DNA of 64,000 nucleotides from G020354785 sp964521285 (lineage in GTDB: Bacteria; Bacteroidota; Bacteroidia; Bacteroidales; UBA10428). The position numbers were made by a program, and so were the translations under genes. The stretch lies in NCBI GenBank assembly GCA_964521285.1, contig CAZFQS010000006.1:62001-126000 (forward strand), written 5' to 3'. Below, piece by piece: positions 1 through 8,454 of the stretch (position 1 is its first letter; every line of letters begins with the position of its first letter). The notes below the pieces were generated by a model. It was not told the origin of the DNA. It saw only the letters and a program-made list of their open reading frames with translations, and made no database searches.

Positions 1-2
1 AT

Positions 3-551
3 GGTAAAAAATATAAAATTGACAGTTCAAGAATTGCAGTTTCCGGAGCATCTGCAGGAGGTCATCTTGCATCTCTGACAGGTACTTCATCTGATATTCC
101 TGATTTGGAAGATAAGACCCAGGGTTATAAAAATGCCTCAAGCCGGGTGCAGGCAGTAATTGACTTTTATGGACCAACAGATTTTTTAATTATGGATATG
201 TTACCGGATTCACCCCCGGACTCTTGCAGAGAAATGGATCCGCATTTATCACCCGACTCACCGGAAAGTTTGTTACTTGGCTGTAATATTGCGGATTGTC
301 CGGAAAAAGTAAAATTTGCTAATCCCATAACCTATATCTCAGATGATGACCCTCCCTTTTTAATTCTCCACGGCACATTTGACTGTGTGGTAACACCCGC
401 GTCAAGTGTAAAATTGGAAAAAAGGCTTAGGGAAAAAGGTGTCCCTGTAAAATTGCATTTATTAACACATGCCGGACATGGCGGACCAGAATTTGTAACA
501 CCGGAAGCCAAATCTATGATTTTACAATTTTTAGTTGATATTCTGAAATAA
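3..551 (+). CDS. alpha/beta hydrolase (esterase/lipase-like), 5' end outside the window
   Basis: The frame is open from the first bases of the window, so the true start lies upstream and only about the last 182 residues are present. The nucleophile elbow G-A-S-A-G-G, read from about position 45, shows the Ser of the catalytic triad. It is followed by the FYGPTDF stretch common in BD-FAE/esterase-lipase hydrolases, a DCVV segment holding the likely acid residue (HGTFDCVV), and a C-terminal HAGHGG that should carry the catalytic His. The in-frame TTG at 105 is not the start, because the conserved nucleophile region is upstream of it. The substrate cannot be told. Family assignment is firm; a carboxylesterase acting on an acylated sugar or peptide is inference. 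Confidence 0.85.
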   Translation, partial: GKKYKIDSSRIAVSGASAGGHLASLTGTSSDIPDLEDKTQGYKNASSRVQAVIDFYGPTDFLIMDMLPDSPPDSCREMDPHLSPDSPESLLLGCNIADCPEKVKFANPITYISDDDPPFLILHGTFDCVVTPASSVKLEKRLREKGVPVKLHLLTHAGHGGPEFVTPEAKSMILQFLVDILK

Positions 552-580
552 TATTTCAATAATACAGAATATTCATCCAC

Positions 581-601
581 CCGGACAAAAATTTAGTCCG
601 G
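581..601. terminator. stem-loop after the hydrolase gene
   Basis: A six-base-pair GC-rich stem (CCGGAC/GTCCGG, 9-nt loop) lies 30 nt after the hydrolase stop and between two convergent genes. The following bases are AT-rich but there is no clean U-run, so this is only a possible terminator. Confidence 0.3.
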
Positions 602-698
602 TTAAAATTACATAAGGCTATGTTCAATCTTTGGACAGGGTTACCCGCGATGAAACAATTAATCTTGCTATTACTTTAATTATGAGCTGTGCTCATAC

Positions 699-977
699 CT
701 ATCCCATCAACTTGTCAAATTCATCTACTTCAATAGCCGGTGCTGTTGTGAAGGCTATACCTGTCATCCTGGCTAAAGCAACAGAGGTTTTCATTACCTC
801 TTCAATACCAGGGAAGCTCACAATAAGTACCAGATCCTGTTCTGCCAGCAATGCATACATAGATTTTACTTCACCACCAGATTTTTTGATGAGCTCGACA
901 GCTTTCTCAGTTCGTTTGGCACCTATTCCTTTTATTGCCTCACTTGAGTATTTTCCAAACATAAAAAAAACTGCCAT
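699..977 (-). CDS. GYD domain protein
   Basis: This 92-residue protein resembles the GYD family (small dimeric alpha/beta barrel-like proteins of unknown biochemical role). Visible features are an N-terminal strand with MFGKYSSEAIKGI, a central segment SMYALLAEQDLVLIV, and the C-terminal ATTAPA-like motif, here FTTAPAIEVDEFDKL. The ATG at 977 is preceded at a good distance by an AGGAGG Shine-Dalgarno sequence (TCCTCC on the plus strand at about 984-990), which is uncommon in Bacteroidota and supports this start. It stands alone, convergent with the upstream hydrolase. No function is assigned. Confidence 0.8.
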   Translation of the reverse strand: MAVFFMFGKYSSEAIKGIGAKRTEKAVELIKKSGGEVKSMYALLAEQDLVLIVSFPGIEEVMKTSVALARMTGIAFTTAPAIEVDEFDKLMG

Positions 978-1196
978 ATTAATTCCTCCTTTTAAATTGA
1001 TAATTAAAAAATAGTCATTAATACATAATGTATAATCAGATATTTGCAGCGATTGATATTATTATCAAATTTAAGACATCATTTTATTAAAGTCAATTAA
1101 AATACATATTTATAATATCTGAAAAATAGTCGGACAGGAAAATGATTACCAGGTAACAGTTTTTTAATAATTTTATAAAAATATCAATAATACTTT

Positions 1197-1204
1197 TATG
1201 TTTG
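1197..1204 (+). promoter_or_regulatory. possible -7 promoter element before aat
   Basis: The octamer TATGTTTG matches the Bacteroidota -7 element TAnnTTTG and lies about 40 nt before the aat start. No TTG is seen at the expected upstream spacing, so this is a half-supported promoter. Confidence 0.3.
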
Positions 1205-1242
1205 TACCGGACATAAAATCCAATAGCAGTAAAAACATTTAA

Positions 1243-1929
1243 ATGCCAGCTAAGTTATCTTCTGCAAACAACCATCTGTTCCCTGATCCTGATAAAGCTG
1301 ATCCGGAAGGCCTGCTTGCTATTGGGGGAGATTTGTCAGTTAATACTTTAGTTAAAGCCTATTCTCTTGGCATATTCCCATGGTATAGTGAAGAAATGCC
1401 AATATTATGGTGGTGCCCTGATCCGCGGCTGGTTTTATTTCCGGAGAAATTTAAAATATCTAAATCACTCAGGCATACTATTAAGCAAAAAAAATATATT
1501 GTTAAAATTGATGATAATTTTGAAAAAGTCATTGAGAATTGTGCGTTAAGCAAAAGAAAAGGGCAGGAAGGAACATGGATTACAAATGAAATGAAGGAAG
1601 CATATATTCAACTGTTTAAAGAAGGGTATGCCCATTCGTTTGAGACATATTATAATAATGAGTTAGTGGGTGGTTTATATGGAGTATCATTGGGCCGGAC
1701 TTTCTTCGGAGAATCGATGTTTTATAAAATGACCGATGCATCCAAGGTAGCATTATACTATTTGATTGAAAGACTGAAGAAATGGAAATTTCATTTTATA
1801 GATGCCCAGCAATCAACACAACATATGAAAATGCTTGGAGCAGAAGAAATTTCCAGGGATGAGTTTTTAAGAATACTTAAGGTGTCTTTAAAAAAATCTA
1901 CAATAAGAGGGAAGTGGGAAAAATTTTAA
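1243..1929 (+). CDS. aat: leucyl/phenylalanyl-tRNA--protein transferase
   Basis: Aat transfers Leu or Phe from aminoacyl-tRNA to N-terminal Arg or Lys of proteins in the cytoplasm, creating N-degrons for ClpS/ClpAP. The 228-residue length is normal. Characteristic segments are FPDPDKADPEGLLAIGGDL near the N-terminus, YSLGIFPWYSE with WWCPDPR just after it, the GTWIT motif in the middle, and GGLYGVSLGRTFFGESMF followed by DAQ near the C-terminal third. The ATG start gives the standard N-terminus. It is a single gene, convergent with the hypothetical gene that follows. Assignment is firm; activity in this organism is inferred from the family. Confidence 0.97.
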   Translation: MPAKLSSANNHLFPDPDKADPEGLLAIGGDLSVNTLVKAYSLGIFPWYSEEMPILWWCPDPRLVLFPEKFKISKSLRHTIKQKKYIVKIDDNFEKVIENCALSKRKGQEGTWITNEMKEAYIQLFKEGYAHSFETYYNNELVGGLYGVSLGRTFFGESMFYKMTDASKVALYYLIERLKKWKFHFIDAQQSTQHMKMLGAEEISRDEFLRILKVSLKKSTIRGKWEKF

Positions 1930-1932
1930 AGA

Positions 1933-2388
1933 TCAGTAACCTACAACCCATAATATTCTTTCTTCATCAGCACATTTTTCTGTAAGATCAATCAGGTCCT
2001 TATTTACCTTTTTTAACTTTTCCAGGTAAGTCTCCCAGCGTTCAGGCCATTTTTTATCATTCTTTTCAAGCTCTTCCATAAATTCGCGTCCAAATGATCT
2101 GTCTGAAATTACTTTTGAAAATTCATCTTTTGATTTTATAGAATCAAAGTCTTCCAGACTATTTATCAGTTCATTTCTTAATGGAATTATTTTACGGGAA
2201 TTATATTTTGTGGGGCTTATATAATCATATAGTTTGTTTGCATTTTCAAAACAACTGGTAAATATATTAAAAACTGTGCTGTCCAGGTATTTGGATTCTG
2301 AATCACAACGCCTGTAATTATTGTTGTCCCCGGTTATATTAAGTTCAACAAAGTTAAGTGTGTCAGTATTAAATATTTCAATTTTCAT
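1933..2388 (-). CDS. hypothetical protein, 151 residues
   Basis: I do not recognise this protein. It is 151 residues, soluble and charged, with no signal peptide or membrane segment. The C-terminal half (residues 80-140) is rich in Lys, Glu and Trp and looks helical, with coiled-coil-like heptads around EKNDKKWPERWETYLEKLKKVNKDLIDL (split here only for description). It ends three bases from the aat stop on the opposite strand. Codon use looks like that of its neighbours. The reading frame is clean and starts at an ATG, so a real gene is likely, but no function can be offered. Confidence 0.65.
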   Translation of the reverse strand: MKIEIFNTDTLNFVELNITGDNNNYRRCDSESKYLDSTVFNIFTSCFENANKLYDYISPTKYNSRKIIPLRNELINSLEDFDSIKSKDEFSKVISDRSFGREFMEELEKNDKKWPERWETYLEKLKKVNKDLIDLTEKCADEERILWVVGY

Positions 2389-2498
2389 ATCAATATTATT
2401 TTATTGAAGATACTATCTATTAAAAATATTAATTCTTAATCAATTTCCAAAATTATACCTTACAACTCCTAATTTATATTATTTTTATGATTATTTAA

Positions 2499-2582
2499 AG
2501 GGAACAGCCCCCTTAATTGATTTTGAAGAGCTGACAGCGCCCTTTCAAGTACGCTGTCCCCTTTTCAGGGCGCTGTCCCCCT
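2499..2582. repeat. REP-like GGGGACAG/CTGTCCCC palindromic repeat, copy A
   Basis: A GC-rich island in an AT-rich intergenic region holds several copies of a GGGRACAG/CTGTCCCC unit: GGAACAGCCCCC at 2501, GACAGCGCCC at 2533, and CTGTCCCC at 2554 and 2573. The block 2552-2582 (CTGTCCCC, four T, CAGGGCG, CTGTCCCCC) is nearly the same as the copy at 9832-9871. It ends 19 nt before the decarboxylase start. Such short palindromes are known as REP elements spread by REP-associated tyrosine transposases; no transposase is in this window. Confidence 0.7.
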
Positions 2583-2601
2583 CAAACTAAAAAATAACAA
2601 A

Positions 2602-4026
2602 ATGATTAATCTGGATGAGTTTAAAATACAGGCACATAAATTTGTTGACTGGATAGCCGATTATTATACGAATATTGAAAAATATTCCGTTAAGCCAAAT
2701 GTTGAACCATATCAGATTTATAAAAAGCTACCTGTCAAGCCTCCCGAAAGCGGAGAACCTGTTGATACAATCTTTGAAGAATTCAAAGAAATTATATTAC
2801 CGGGAATGACCCACTGGCAAAGTCCGAATTTTTTTGCTTATTTCCCTGCGAACTCAAGTTTGCCTTCACTGTTAGCTGAAATGCTTACTGCAGCTTTGGG
2901 GGCTCAATGTATGAAGTGGGAAACTTCACCAGCTGCAGCTGAACTTGAAGAGTCTGTCCTGAACTGGTTAAAGACTATGATCGGACTGCCTGATAATTTT
3001 CATGGGGTCATACAGGATACTGCTTCAACCTCTACCCTCTGTGCACTGCTGACTGCCAGGGAGAAAATAACAGACTACAGGATTAATAATGAGGGGTTTA
3101 AGGCTGGGGATATATATAGAGTATACTGTTCGGCTGAAGCTCACTCATCGGTAGATAAGGCGGTTAAAATTGCAGGTATAGGTGAAAGAAATTTAATTAA
3201 AATAGAAACCGATAAGAAGTATAGTCTAAAACCGTCTGCATTGCAAAATATGATTATAAAAGACCTGGAAGAAGGGAAAAAGCCTTTATGTGTTATAGCA
3301 ACACTCGGTACAACAAGCTCAACAGCAATAGACCCTGTAAAAGAAATTGGTGATATATGTAAAAAATATGATGTATGGCTGCATATTGATGCAGCCTATG
3401 CGGGTTCTGCACTTATACTGCCTGAATTCAGGGCTATACTAAAGGGTATAGAACAGGCTGATAGCTTTGTATTTAATCCTCATAAGTGGCTGTTTACAAA
3501 TTTTGACTGTTCAGCATATTTTGTTAAAGATAAAAAGACACTTGTTAATACATTCCAGGTAGTGCCGGAATACCTTAAATCCGGTGATCAGGGGAGGGTT
3601 AATGATTATTGCGACTGGGGCATCCAGCTTGGAAGAAGATTCAGGGCATTAAAATTATGGTTCGTTATCAGGAACTTTGGTATAAAAGGATTGCAGGATA
3701 AGTTGAGAAAACATATTTCTCTTGCCCGTTATGTTGAAGAAAAAGTCAGATCTGACAATAATTTTGAACTTGTTGCTCCTGTTAATTTCAATCTTATCTG
3801 TTTTCGGTTTAAACCTGAAAACGTTACAGATAATGAAAGCTTAAATGAATTAAATGCACAGCTGCTGCAAAGGATTAATAATACCGGGAAGATTTATCTG
3901 TCACATACCAAGCTAAAAGGAATCTATACACTCAGGATGGTAACCGGACAGACAAATGTAGAGCAAAGACATGTGGATCATGCCTGGAAAATAATACAGG
4001 AACAGGCAAACAGCTTAAAGTTTTAG
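2602..4026 (+). CDS. PLP-dependent group II decarboxylase (aromatic-L-amino-acid decarboxylase type)
   Basis: This 474-residue protein has the group II PLP decarboxylase fold. The PLP-binding Lys is K295 in NPHKW, the ring-stacking His is H181 in AEAHSS, and the pyridine-N Asp is D263 in HIDAAYAG. The HWQSPNFFAYFP segment near residue 71 and WLFTNFDCS after the Lys are typical of aromatic amino acid (DOPA/Trp/Tyr/Phe) decarboxylases rather than glutamate decarboxylase. It would release CO2 and an aromatic amine in the cytoplasm. Whether it acts on Tyr, Trp, Phe or DOPA cannot be told; aldehyde-forming plant-type relatives exist in this family. No amine transporter is adjacent. The kinase-RapZ gene follows after 26 nt, so co-transcription is possible but a functional link is not evident. 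Confidence 0.93.
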   Translation: MINLDEFKIQAHKFVDWIADYYTNIEKYSVKPNVEPYQIYKKLPVKPPESGEPVDTIFEEFKEIILPGMTHWQSPNFFAYFPANSSLPSLLAEMLTAALGAQCMKWETSPAAAELEESVLNWLKTMIGLPDNFHGVIQDTASTSTLCALLTAREKITDYRINNEGFKAGDIYRVYCSAEAHSSVDKAVKIAGIGERNLIKIETDKKYSLKPSALQNMIIKDLEEGKKPLCVIATLGTTSSTAIDPVKEIGDICKKYDVWLHIDAAYAGSALILPEFRAILKGIEQADSFVFNPHKWLFTNFDCSAYFVKDKKTLVNTFQVVPEYLKSGDQGRVNDYCDWGIQLGRRFRALKLWFVIRNFGIKGLQDKLRKHISLARYVEEKVRSDNNFELVAPVNFNLICFRFKPENVTDNESLNELNAQLLQRINNTGKIYLSHTKLKGIYTLRMVTGQTNVEQRHVDHAWKIIQEQANSLKF

Positions 4027-4052
4027 TTATCATCAATTAAAATATTTTAAAA

Positions 4053-5486
4053 TTGAATAGTAAAATTATAAGCCTGGTATCAGAATTATTTAAAGAATGG
4101 TCAGGAGAATTTCCGGAGATCATTAAAAGATTACCTGAAACAACATCCGGCAGAAAATATTACAGGCTCCAGGCAGGTAAAACTTCAGCAATTGGAGTAT
4201 ATAACAATAACAAAAGAGAAAATGATGCATTTATATACCTGTCTTATCATCTTAAAAAGCATAATGTAAATGTTCCGGATGTTTACAAGGTTGATAACGA
4301 TAAAGGTGTTTATCTGATTCAGGATTTGGGAGATATTAATCTTTACATATATGTTGAAGATATTAAAGGTGAAGAAAATTTTAGTGATTTGGTGATAAGA
4401 AAATACAGGAAAGTTATAGATGAAATGCCAAACATACAGATAAAAGCATCTGAAGATATGGATTTCAGTATTTGTTATCCAAGGGCAGAATTTGACTACC
4501 AGAGTATAATGTGGGATTTGAATTACTTCAAATATTACTTTCTCAAACTTGCCGGAGTGAGGTTTGATGAACAATATCTGGAAGATGATTTTCAGGTGTT
4601 TGCTAAATATCTGCTGGAAGCGGACTGTAATTATTTTTTATACAGGGACTTCCAGTCAAGAAATATAATGATTAAAGATGATAAGTTATATTTTATCGAT
4701 TATCAGGGGGGAAGGAGAGGGGCCCTGCAGTACGATTTGGCATCACTGTTATTTGAAGCAAAAACTCAGCTAACAGGCGAGTTAAGGCAGGAATTGCTGG
4801 ATTACTATATTAAAATTAATTCAAAAGAAAGATCTTTTAATACAGAGGAATTTATAAAATTTTATCCTTCATATATTCTGGCCCGGATAGTTCAGGCAAT
4901 GGGAGCTTATGGATACAGAGGCTACTATGAACGCAGGAGTTTTTATCTCCGGAGCATACCCTATGCCGTCAGGAATATGAACTGGCTGCTGGATAACTAT
5001 AATATTGATGTAAAAACACCGGAATTACTTAATTGTCTGAGACAAATAGTCAATTCAGAAGCTCTCAGGGAATATGATATAAAACAGAGTGAATTTACTG
5101 TTTCTATTAACAGTTTTTCATACAGATCAGGTATCCCTCAGGACAATACAGGAAACGGGGGAGGATTTGTATTTGATTGCAGGGCAATGCCTAATCCGGG
5201 CAGGTATCCCGAATTCACCCAGTTTACAGGAAAAGATAAGCCAGTAATCGATTTTCTGAAAAAGGAAGAAAAAGTAAAGAAATTTATTGATAATACATAT
5301 TCAATTATTGAAGCATCAATTGAGAATTATAAGGAAAGAAATTTTACAGACCTGCAGGTTAACTTTGGATGTACAGGAGGCAGGCACAGATCAGTTTACT
5401 TTGCCGAGCAGATAGCCTGGCTTATAAAGAGAAATTATAGCATCAAAATTAAATTATGGCACAGGGAACTGGAAAGGAATGATTAA
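4053..5486 (+). CDS. AmgK-like sugar kinase fused to a RapZ C-terminal domain
   Basis: Residues about 1-330 form an aminoglycoside phosphotransferase-type kinase: the Brenner loop YRDFQSRN has catalytic D199 and N204, and IDYQG has the metal-binding D216. Residues about 348-477 match the C-terminal domain of RapZ, the RNase adapter that senses glucosamine-6-phosphate in enterobacteria: DCRAMPNPG at 375-383, a TG-x-D-x-PV segment at 392-398, GCTGGRHRSV at 439-448, and a terminal HREL. With the MurU-like gene 25 nt downstream, the kinase half is probably an anomeric kinase for N-acetylmuramate or N-acetylglucosamine, as in AmgK-MurU peptidoglycan recycling. The RapZ half lacks the N-terminal P-loop domain. 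The start is a TTG at 4053, since no ATG is available between the upstream in-frame stop and the conserved region. The domain calls are seen; the substrate is inference. Confidence 0.85.
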   Translation: MNSKIISLVSELFKEWSGEFPEIIKRLPETTSGRKYYRLQAGKTSAIGVYNNNKRENDAFIYLSYHLKKHNVNVPDVYKVDNDKGVYLIQDLGDINLYIYVEDIKGEENFSDLVIRKYRKVIDEMPNIQIKASEDMDFSICYPRAEFDYQSIMWDLNYFKYYFLKLAGVRFDEQYLEDDFQVFAKYLLEADCNYFLYRDFQSRNIMIKDDKLYFIDYQGGRRGALQYDLASLLFEAKTQLTGELRQELLDYYIKINSKERSFNTEEFIKFYPSYILARIVQAMGAYGYRGYYERRSFYLRSIPYAVRNMNWLLDNYNIDVKTPELLNCLRQIVNSEALREYDIKQSEFTVSINSFSYRSGIPQDNTGNGGGFVFDCRAMPNPGRYPEFTQFTGKDKPVIDFLKKEEKVKKFIDNTYSIIEASIENYKERNFTDLQVNFGCTGGRHRSVYFAEQIAWLIKRNYSIKIKLWHRELERND

Positions 5487-5511
5487 TGGTCCGCAGAAAC
5501 AAAGATGAACT

Positions 5512-6264
5512 ATGAAAGCAATGATATTAGCTGCCGGTGAAGGAACACGGCTGAAACCGCTGACTGACAAAATACCTAAAGCCCTGGTGGAGGTCAAAGG
5601 AAAACCTTTACTGGAACATACAATAAATTACATGATGCGTCATGGTGTGGATGAGATTATAATTAACGTACATCACTTTGCAGAACAAATCATTGCCTGG
5701 CTTGAGTCTAAAAAGAATTTTAATATTCGGATAGAAATATCGGATGAAACGGATAAGTTGCTGGATACAGGTGGAGGATTAAAAAAAGCATCGTGGTTTT
5801 TTAACGATAAGTCTTCCTTTATACTGGCAACAGTAGATGTTATTACTAATCTTAATCTGAATAAATTATATGAATTTCATATTAGATTAGGAGCACTGGT
5901 TACCCTTGCGATAAAAAAGCGTCCCTCGACAAGAGAGTTCATATTTGATAAAGATTATTGTCTTTGCGGATGGAAAAGTAATATAACCGGAGAAAAGACA
6001 ATGCTGACCAGCAAGGAAATGGCTAAACACTCAATAGCTTTTAGCGGATATCATGTTATCAATCCTTCTATTTTTGAATTAATTACTGAAAAAGATTCAT
6101 TCCCCATAACAGATTTATATCTCAGACTGGCAAAGCAACAAATGATTAAAGGCTTTGTCCATGATGATTCATTCTGGATGGAGTTTGGCAGGATAGACAA
6201 TATTGAGAAGGCTGAAAAGTCAAGAAAATTGGGGAATATTATCTCTGACTTTAACAAAAGTTAA
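5512..6264 (+). CDS. sugar-1-phosphate nucleotidyltransferase, MurU-like
   Basis: A 250-residue NTP_transferase protein. The signature LAAGEGTRLKPLTDKIPKAL (residues 6-25) binds the nucleotide and pyrophosphate, GKPLLEHT follows, and LDTGGGLKKA sits at about residue 87. It is shorter than RmlA or GalU and lacks a left-handed beta-helix, as in MurU, which makes UDP-MurNAc from MurNAc-1-phosphate. Directly downstream of an AmgK-like kinase it would complete a cell-wall sugar salvage step. Other possible products are mannose-1-phosphate or similar nucleotide sugars. The ATG start gives the standard N-terminus. Confidence 0.85.
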   Translation: MKAMILAAGEGTRLKPLTDKIPKALVEVKGKPLLEHTINYMMRHGVDEIIINVHHFAEQIIAWLESKKNFNIRIEISDETDKLLDTGGGLKKASWFFNDKSSFILATVDVITNLNLNKLYEFHIRLGALVTLAIKKRPSTREFIFDKDYCLCGWKSNITGEKTMLTSKEMAKHSIAFSGYHVINPSIFELITEKDSFPITDLYLRLAKQQMIKGFVHDDSFWMEFGRIDNIEKAEKSRKLGNIISDFNKS

Positions 6265-6381
6265 ATAGTAATCTTTTAATTATCGCCGGATAAAATAATA
6301 GTCAAGTTCTGATTTTAATTATACCATTAAGTTTTTTTTTGTTTCTTTGCGATTCGATTTCACAAATAACTTACTTAAATA

Positions 6382-7707
6382 ATGAACAATAAGAAGAGAA
6401 GTTTAATTGATACAATAGTCGATCCTTTTCAGCGATTTTTCAAAATTGAGGTTTTCGGAAGTGTTCTTCTGTTAATTGCAGCAGCAGCGGCTTTACTGTG
6501 GGCCAATTCCAGGTGGGGAAATTATTATTTTGGACTGTGGGAGAATGATTTATCTTTTAAAATCAAAGATTTTATTCTTTCAAAATCATTTATTGACTGG
6601 ATAAATGATGGCCTGATGGCAATTTTCTTTTTTCTTATAGGCCTCGAGATTAAGCGTGAGATTATGGTTGGTGAACTTTCAACACTTAAAAAGGGTACAT
6701 TACCAATTATTGCTGCTCTCGGAGGAATGTTAATTCCTGCACTTATCTATTTGTATATTAATAAGGATATTAATACAGAATCCGGATGGGGCATACCTGT
6801 GGCTACAGATATTGCCTTTTCACTCGGAGTATTGGGTTTGTTGGGAAAACGTGTACCTACAGGAATGAAAGTATTTCTTCTCGCTTTTGCAATTGTTGAT
6901 GACCTCGGAGCTGTGGCAGTTATTACATTATTTTACAGTTCTGATATTAATTTGAATTTCCTGATAATTGGAATAGGCATGTATTTTGTCCTTGTTCTTT
7001 TTAATCAGTTAAAAGTCAGAAATTATCATATTTATGTAATCGGAGGATTTATAATCTGGTATATGTTTTCAAGATCCGGAATTCATCCAACGATTGCAGG
7101 TGTTCTGATAGCCTTTACAATACCGTTGCGCCGAAGAATAAGAATTCCTGTTTTTAAACACCGAATGAATAAGAATTTAGAGGAATTTAGCGGAAAAGCA
7201 GGAACTTATAAAATTACCCTTAACAAGGCACAGCTGGCAGCTATTGATAATATGGAAGATGAAATTGAAAATGTACAAAGTCCGCTTCAATTTCTCGAGT
7301 ATAAATTGCACGGATTTGTAGCATATATAATTATGCCGGTATTTGCTTTTGCAAACGCAGGGGTAATCCTTTATTCCTCAGGTACCCAGGATTTATTCAG
7401 TTCATTAAGTTTTAATATAGAACTTAGTTTAATACTTGGCAAACTTGCAGGGATATTTCTGTTTTCGTGGATTAGCATAAAAATTGGAATAGCATCATTA
7501 CCTGAAAATACAGGGTGGATTAATTTAATCGGACTGGGATTACTGGGCGGCATGGGATTTACCATGTCTTTATTTATAACTAATCTGGCTTTTAGTGATC
7601 CGGGATTAATAAACTATGCTAAAATTGGAATTATCGTAGCTTCATTGATTTCAGGAGTATTGGGATATCTCGTGCTAAGATTCAGCCTGAATAAACAAAT
7701 TGCCTGA
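6382..7707 (+). CDS. nhaA: Na+/H+ antiporter NhaA
   Basis: A 441-residue inner-membrane antiporter exchanging Na+ for H+. The hallmark DDLGAVAVI segment with the paired ion-binding Asp residues lies near 172, preceded by VATDIAFSLGVL and GLEIKREI. The protein has about twelve hydrophobic segments and a normal C-terminal GMGFTMSLFI helix. The cytoplasmic loop around residues 253-300 is longer than in E. coli NhaA, as is common in Bacteroidota. It is alone between murU and cysH. The assignment is firm; a role in salt and pH homeostasis follows from the family. Confidence 0.97.
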   Translation: MNNKKRSLIDTIVDPFQRFFKIEVFGSVLLLIAAAAALLWANSRWGNYYFGLWENDLSFKIKDFILSKSFIDWINDGLMAIFFFLIGLEIKREIMVGELSTLKKGTLPIIAALGGMLIPALIYLYINKDINTESGWGIPVATDIAFSLGVLGLLGKRVPTGMKVFLLAFAIVDDLGAVAVITLFYSSDINLNFLIIGIGMYFVLVLFNQLKVRNYHIYVIGGFIIWYMFSRSGIHPTIAGVLIAFTIPLRRRIRIPVFKHRMNKNLEEFSGKAGTYKITLNKAQLAAIDNMEDEIENVQSPLQFLEYKLHGFVAYIIMPVFAFANAGVILYSSGTQDLFSSLSFNIELSLILGKLAGIFLFSWISIKIGIASLPENTGWINLIGLGLLGGMGFTMSLFITNLAFSDPGLINYAKIGIIVASLISGVLGYLVLRFSLNKQIA

Positions 7708-7743
7708 ATATTGGTTTATACTTAAAATGATTTACAGCAAATA

Positions 7744-8454
7744 ATGAAAAAGAGGGTAGAAGAATTGAATAAAAGACTTGAAGGCAGCTCTCCCCGGGAG
7801 GTGTTGAAATATTTTATCAAAGAATATAAGGGTAAGATAGCTCAGAGTTCCAGCCTTGGAGCTGAAGACCAGGTTTTAACAGATATGATTTGCAGCATTG
7901 ATAATAAAACAAGGATATTTAGCCTGGACACTGGAAGGCTGTTTCAGGAAACATACGACCTTATAGAAAAGACAAATAATAAATACAATATAAATATTGA
8001 TATTTACTTCCCTGACTGGCAAAAGGTTGAAGAGATGGTCAGGGAAAAAGGTATTAATTTGTTTTACAGGAGCATTGAAAACAGGAAGCAGTGCTGTTAT
8101 CTAAGAAAAATTGAACCATTAAAAAGGGCGTTAAAAGGAGTTGAAGTCTGGATATCAGGGATAAGAAAGGACCAGACAGTTTCCCGGTTTTATACAAGAC
8201 TTGTGGAATGGGACGAAACTCATAATATGATTAAGATAAACCCGCTGTTAAAATGGACTGAAAAACAGGTATGGGAATATATTAAAGAGAATGACGTTCC
8301 TTACAACATACTACACGATAAGGGATTTTCGAGCATTGGATGCCAGCCGTGTACACGTGCACTGAAACCGGGTGAAGATTTCAGAGCCGGCCGCTGGTGG
8401 TGGGAGGAGAACGAGGACAGGGAATGCGGATTACATAATATGATTAAAAAATAA
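7744..8454 (+). CDS. cysH: assimilatory APS/PAPS reductase with [4Fe-4S] cysteines
   Basis: CysH reduces APS (or PAPS) to sulfite in the cytoplasm using thioredoxin. The 236-residue protein has the P-loop-like SSSLGAEDQ near 35-43, the Cys pair C117-C118 and C200-x-x-C203 that bind a [4Fe-4S] cluster, and the catalytic C228 in ECGLH. The four cluster cysteines point to APS as the substrate rather than PAPS. No sat, cysC or cysDN is next to it. It overlaps the end of mnmA by 11 nt tail to tail. Its presence with AprBA elsewhere in the window means two unrelated APS reductases in one genome, one assimilatory and one dissimilatory. Confidence 0.94.
   Translation: MKKRVEELNKRLEGSSPREVLKYFIKEYKGKIAQSSSLGAEDQVLTDMICSIDNKTRIFSLDTGRLFQETYDLIEKTNNKYNINIDIYFPDWQKVEEMVREKGINLFYRSIENRKQCCYLRKIEPLKRALKGVEVWISGIRKDQTVSRFYTRLVEWDETHNMIKINPLLKWTEKQVWEYIKENDVPYNILHDKGFSSIGCQPCTRALKPGEDFRAGRWWWEENEDRECGLHNMIKK

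Noticed and set aside
631..1014. Open frame of 127 residues opposite the GYD gene
   Set aside because: Antisense to a recognised family with a good ribosome-binding site.
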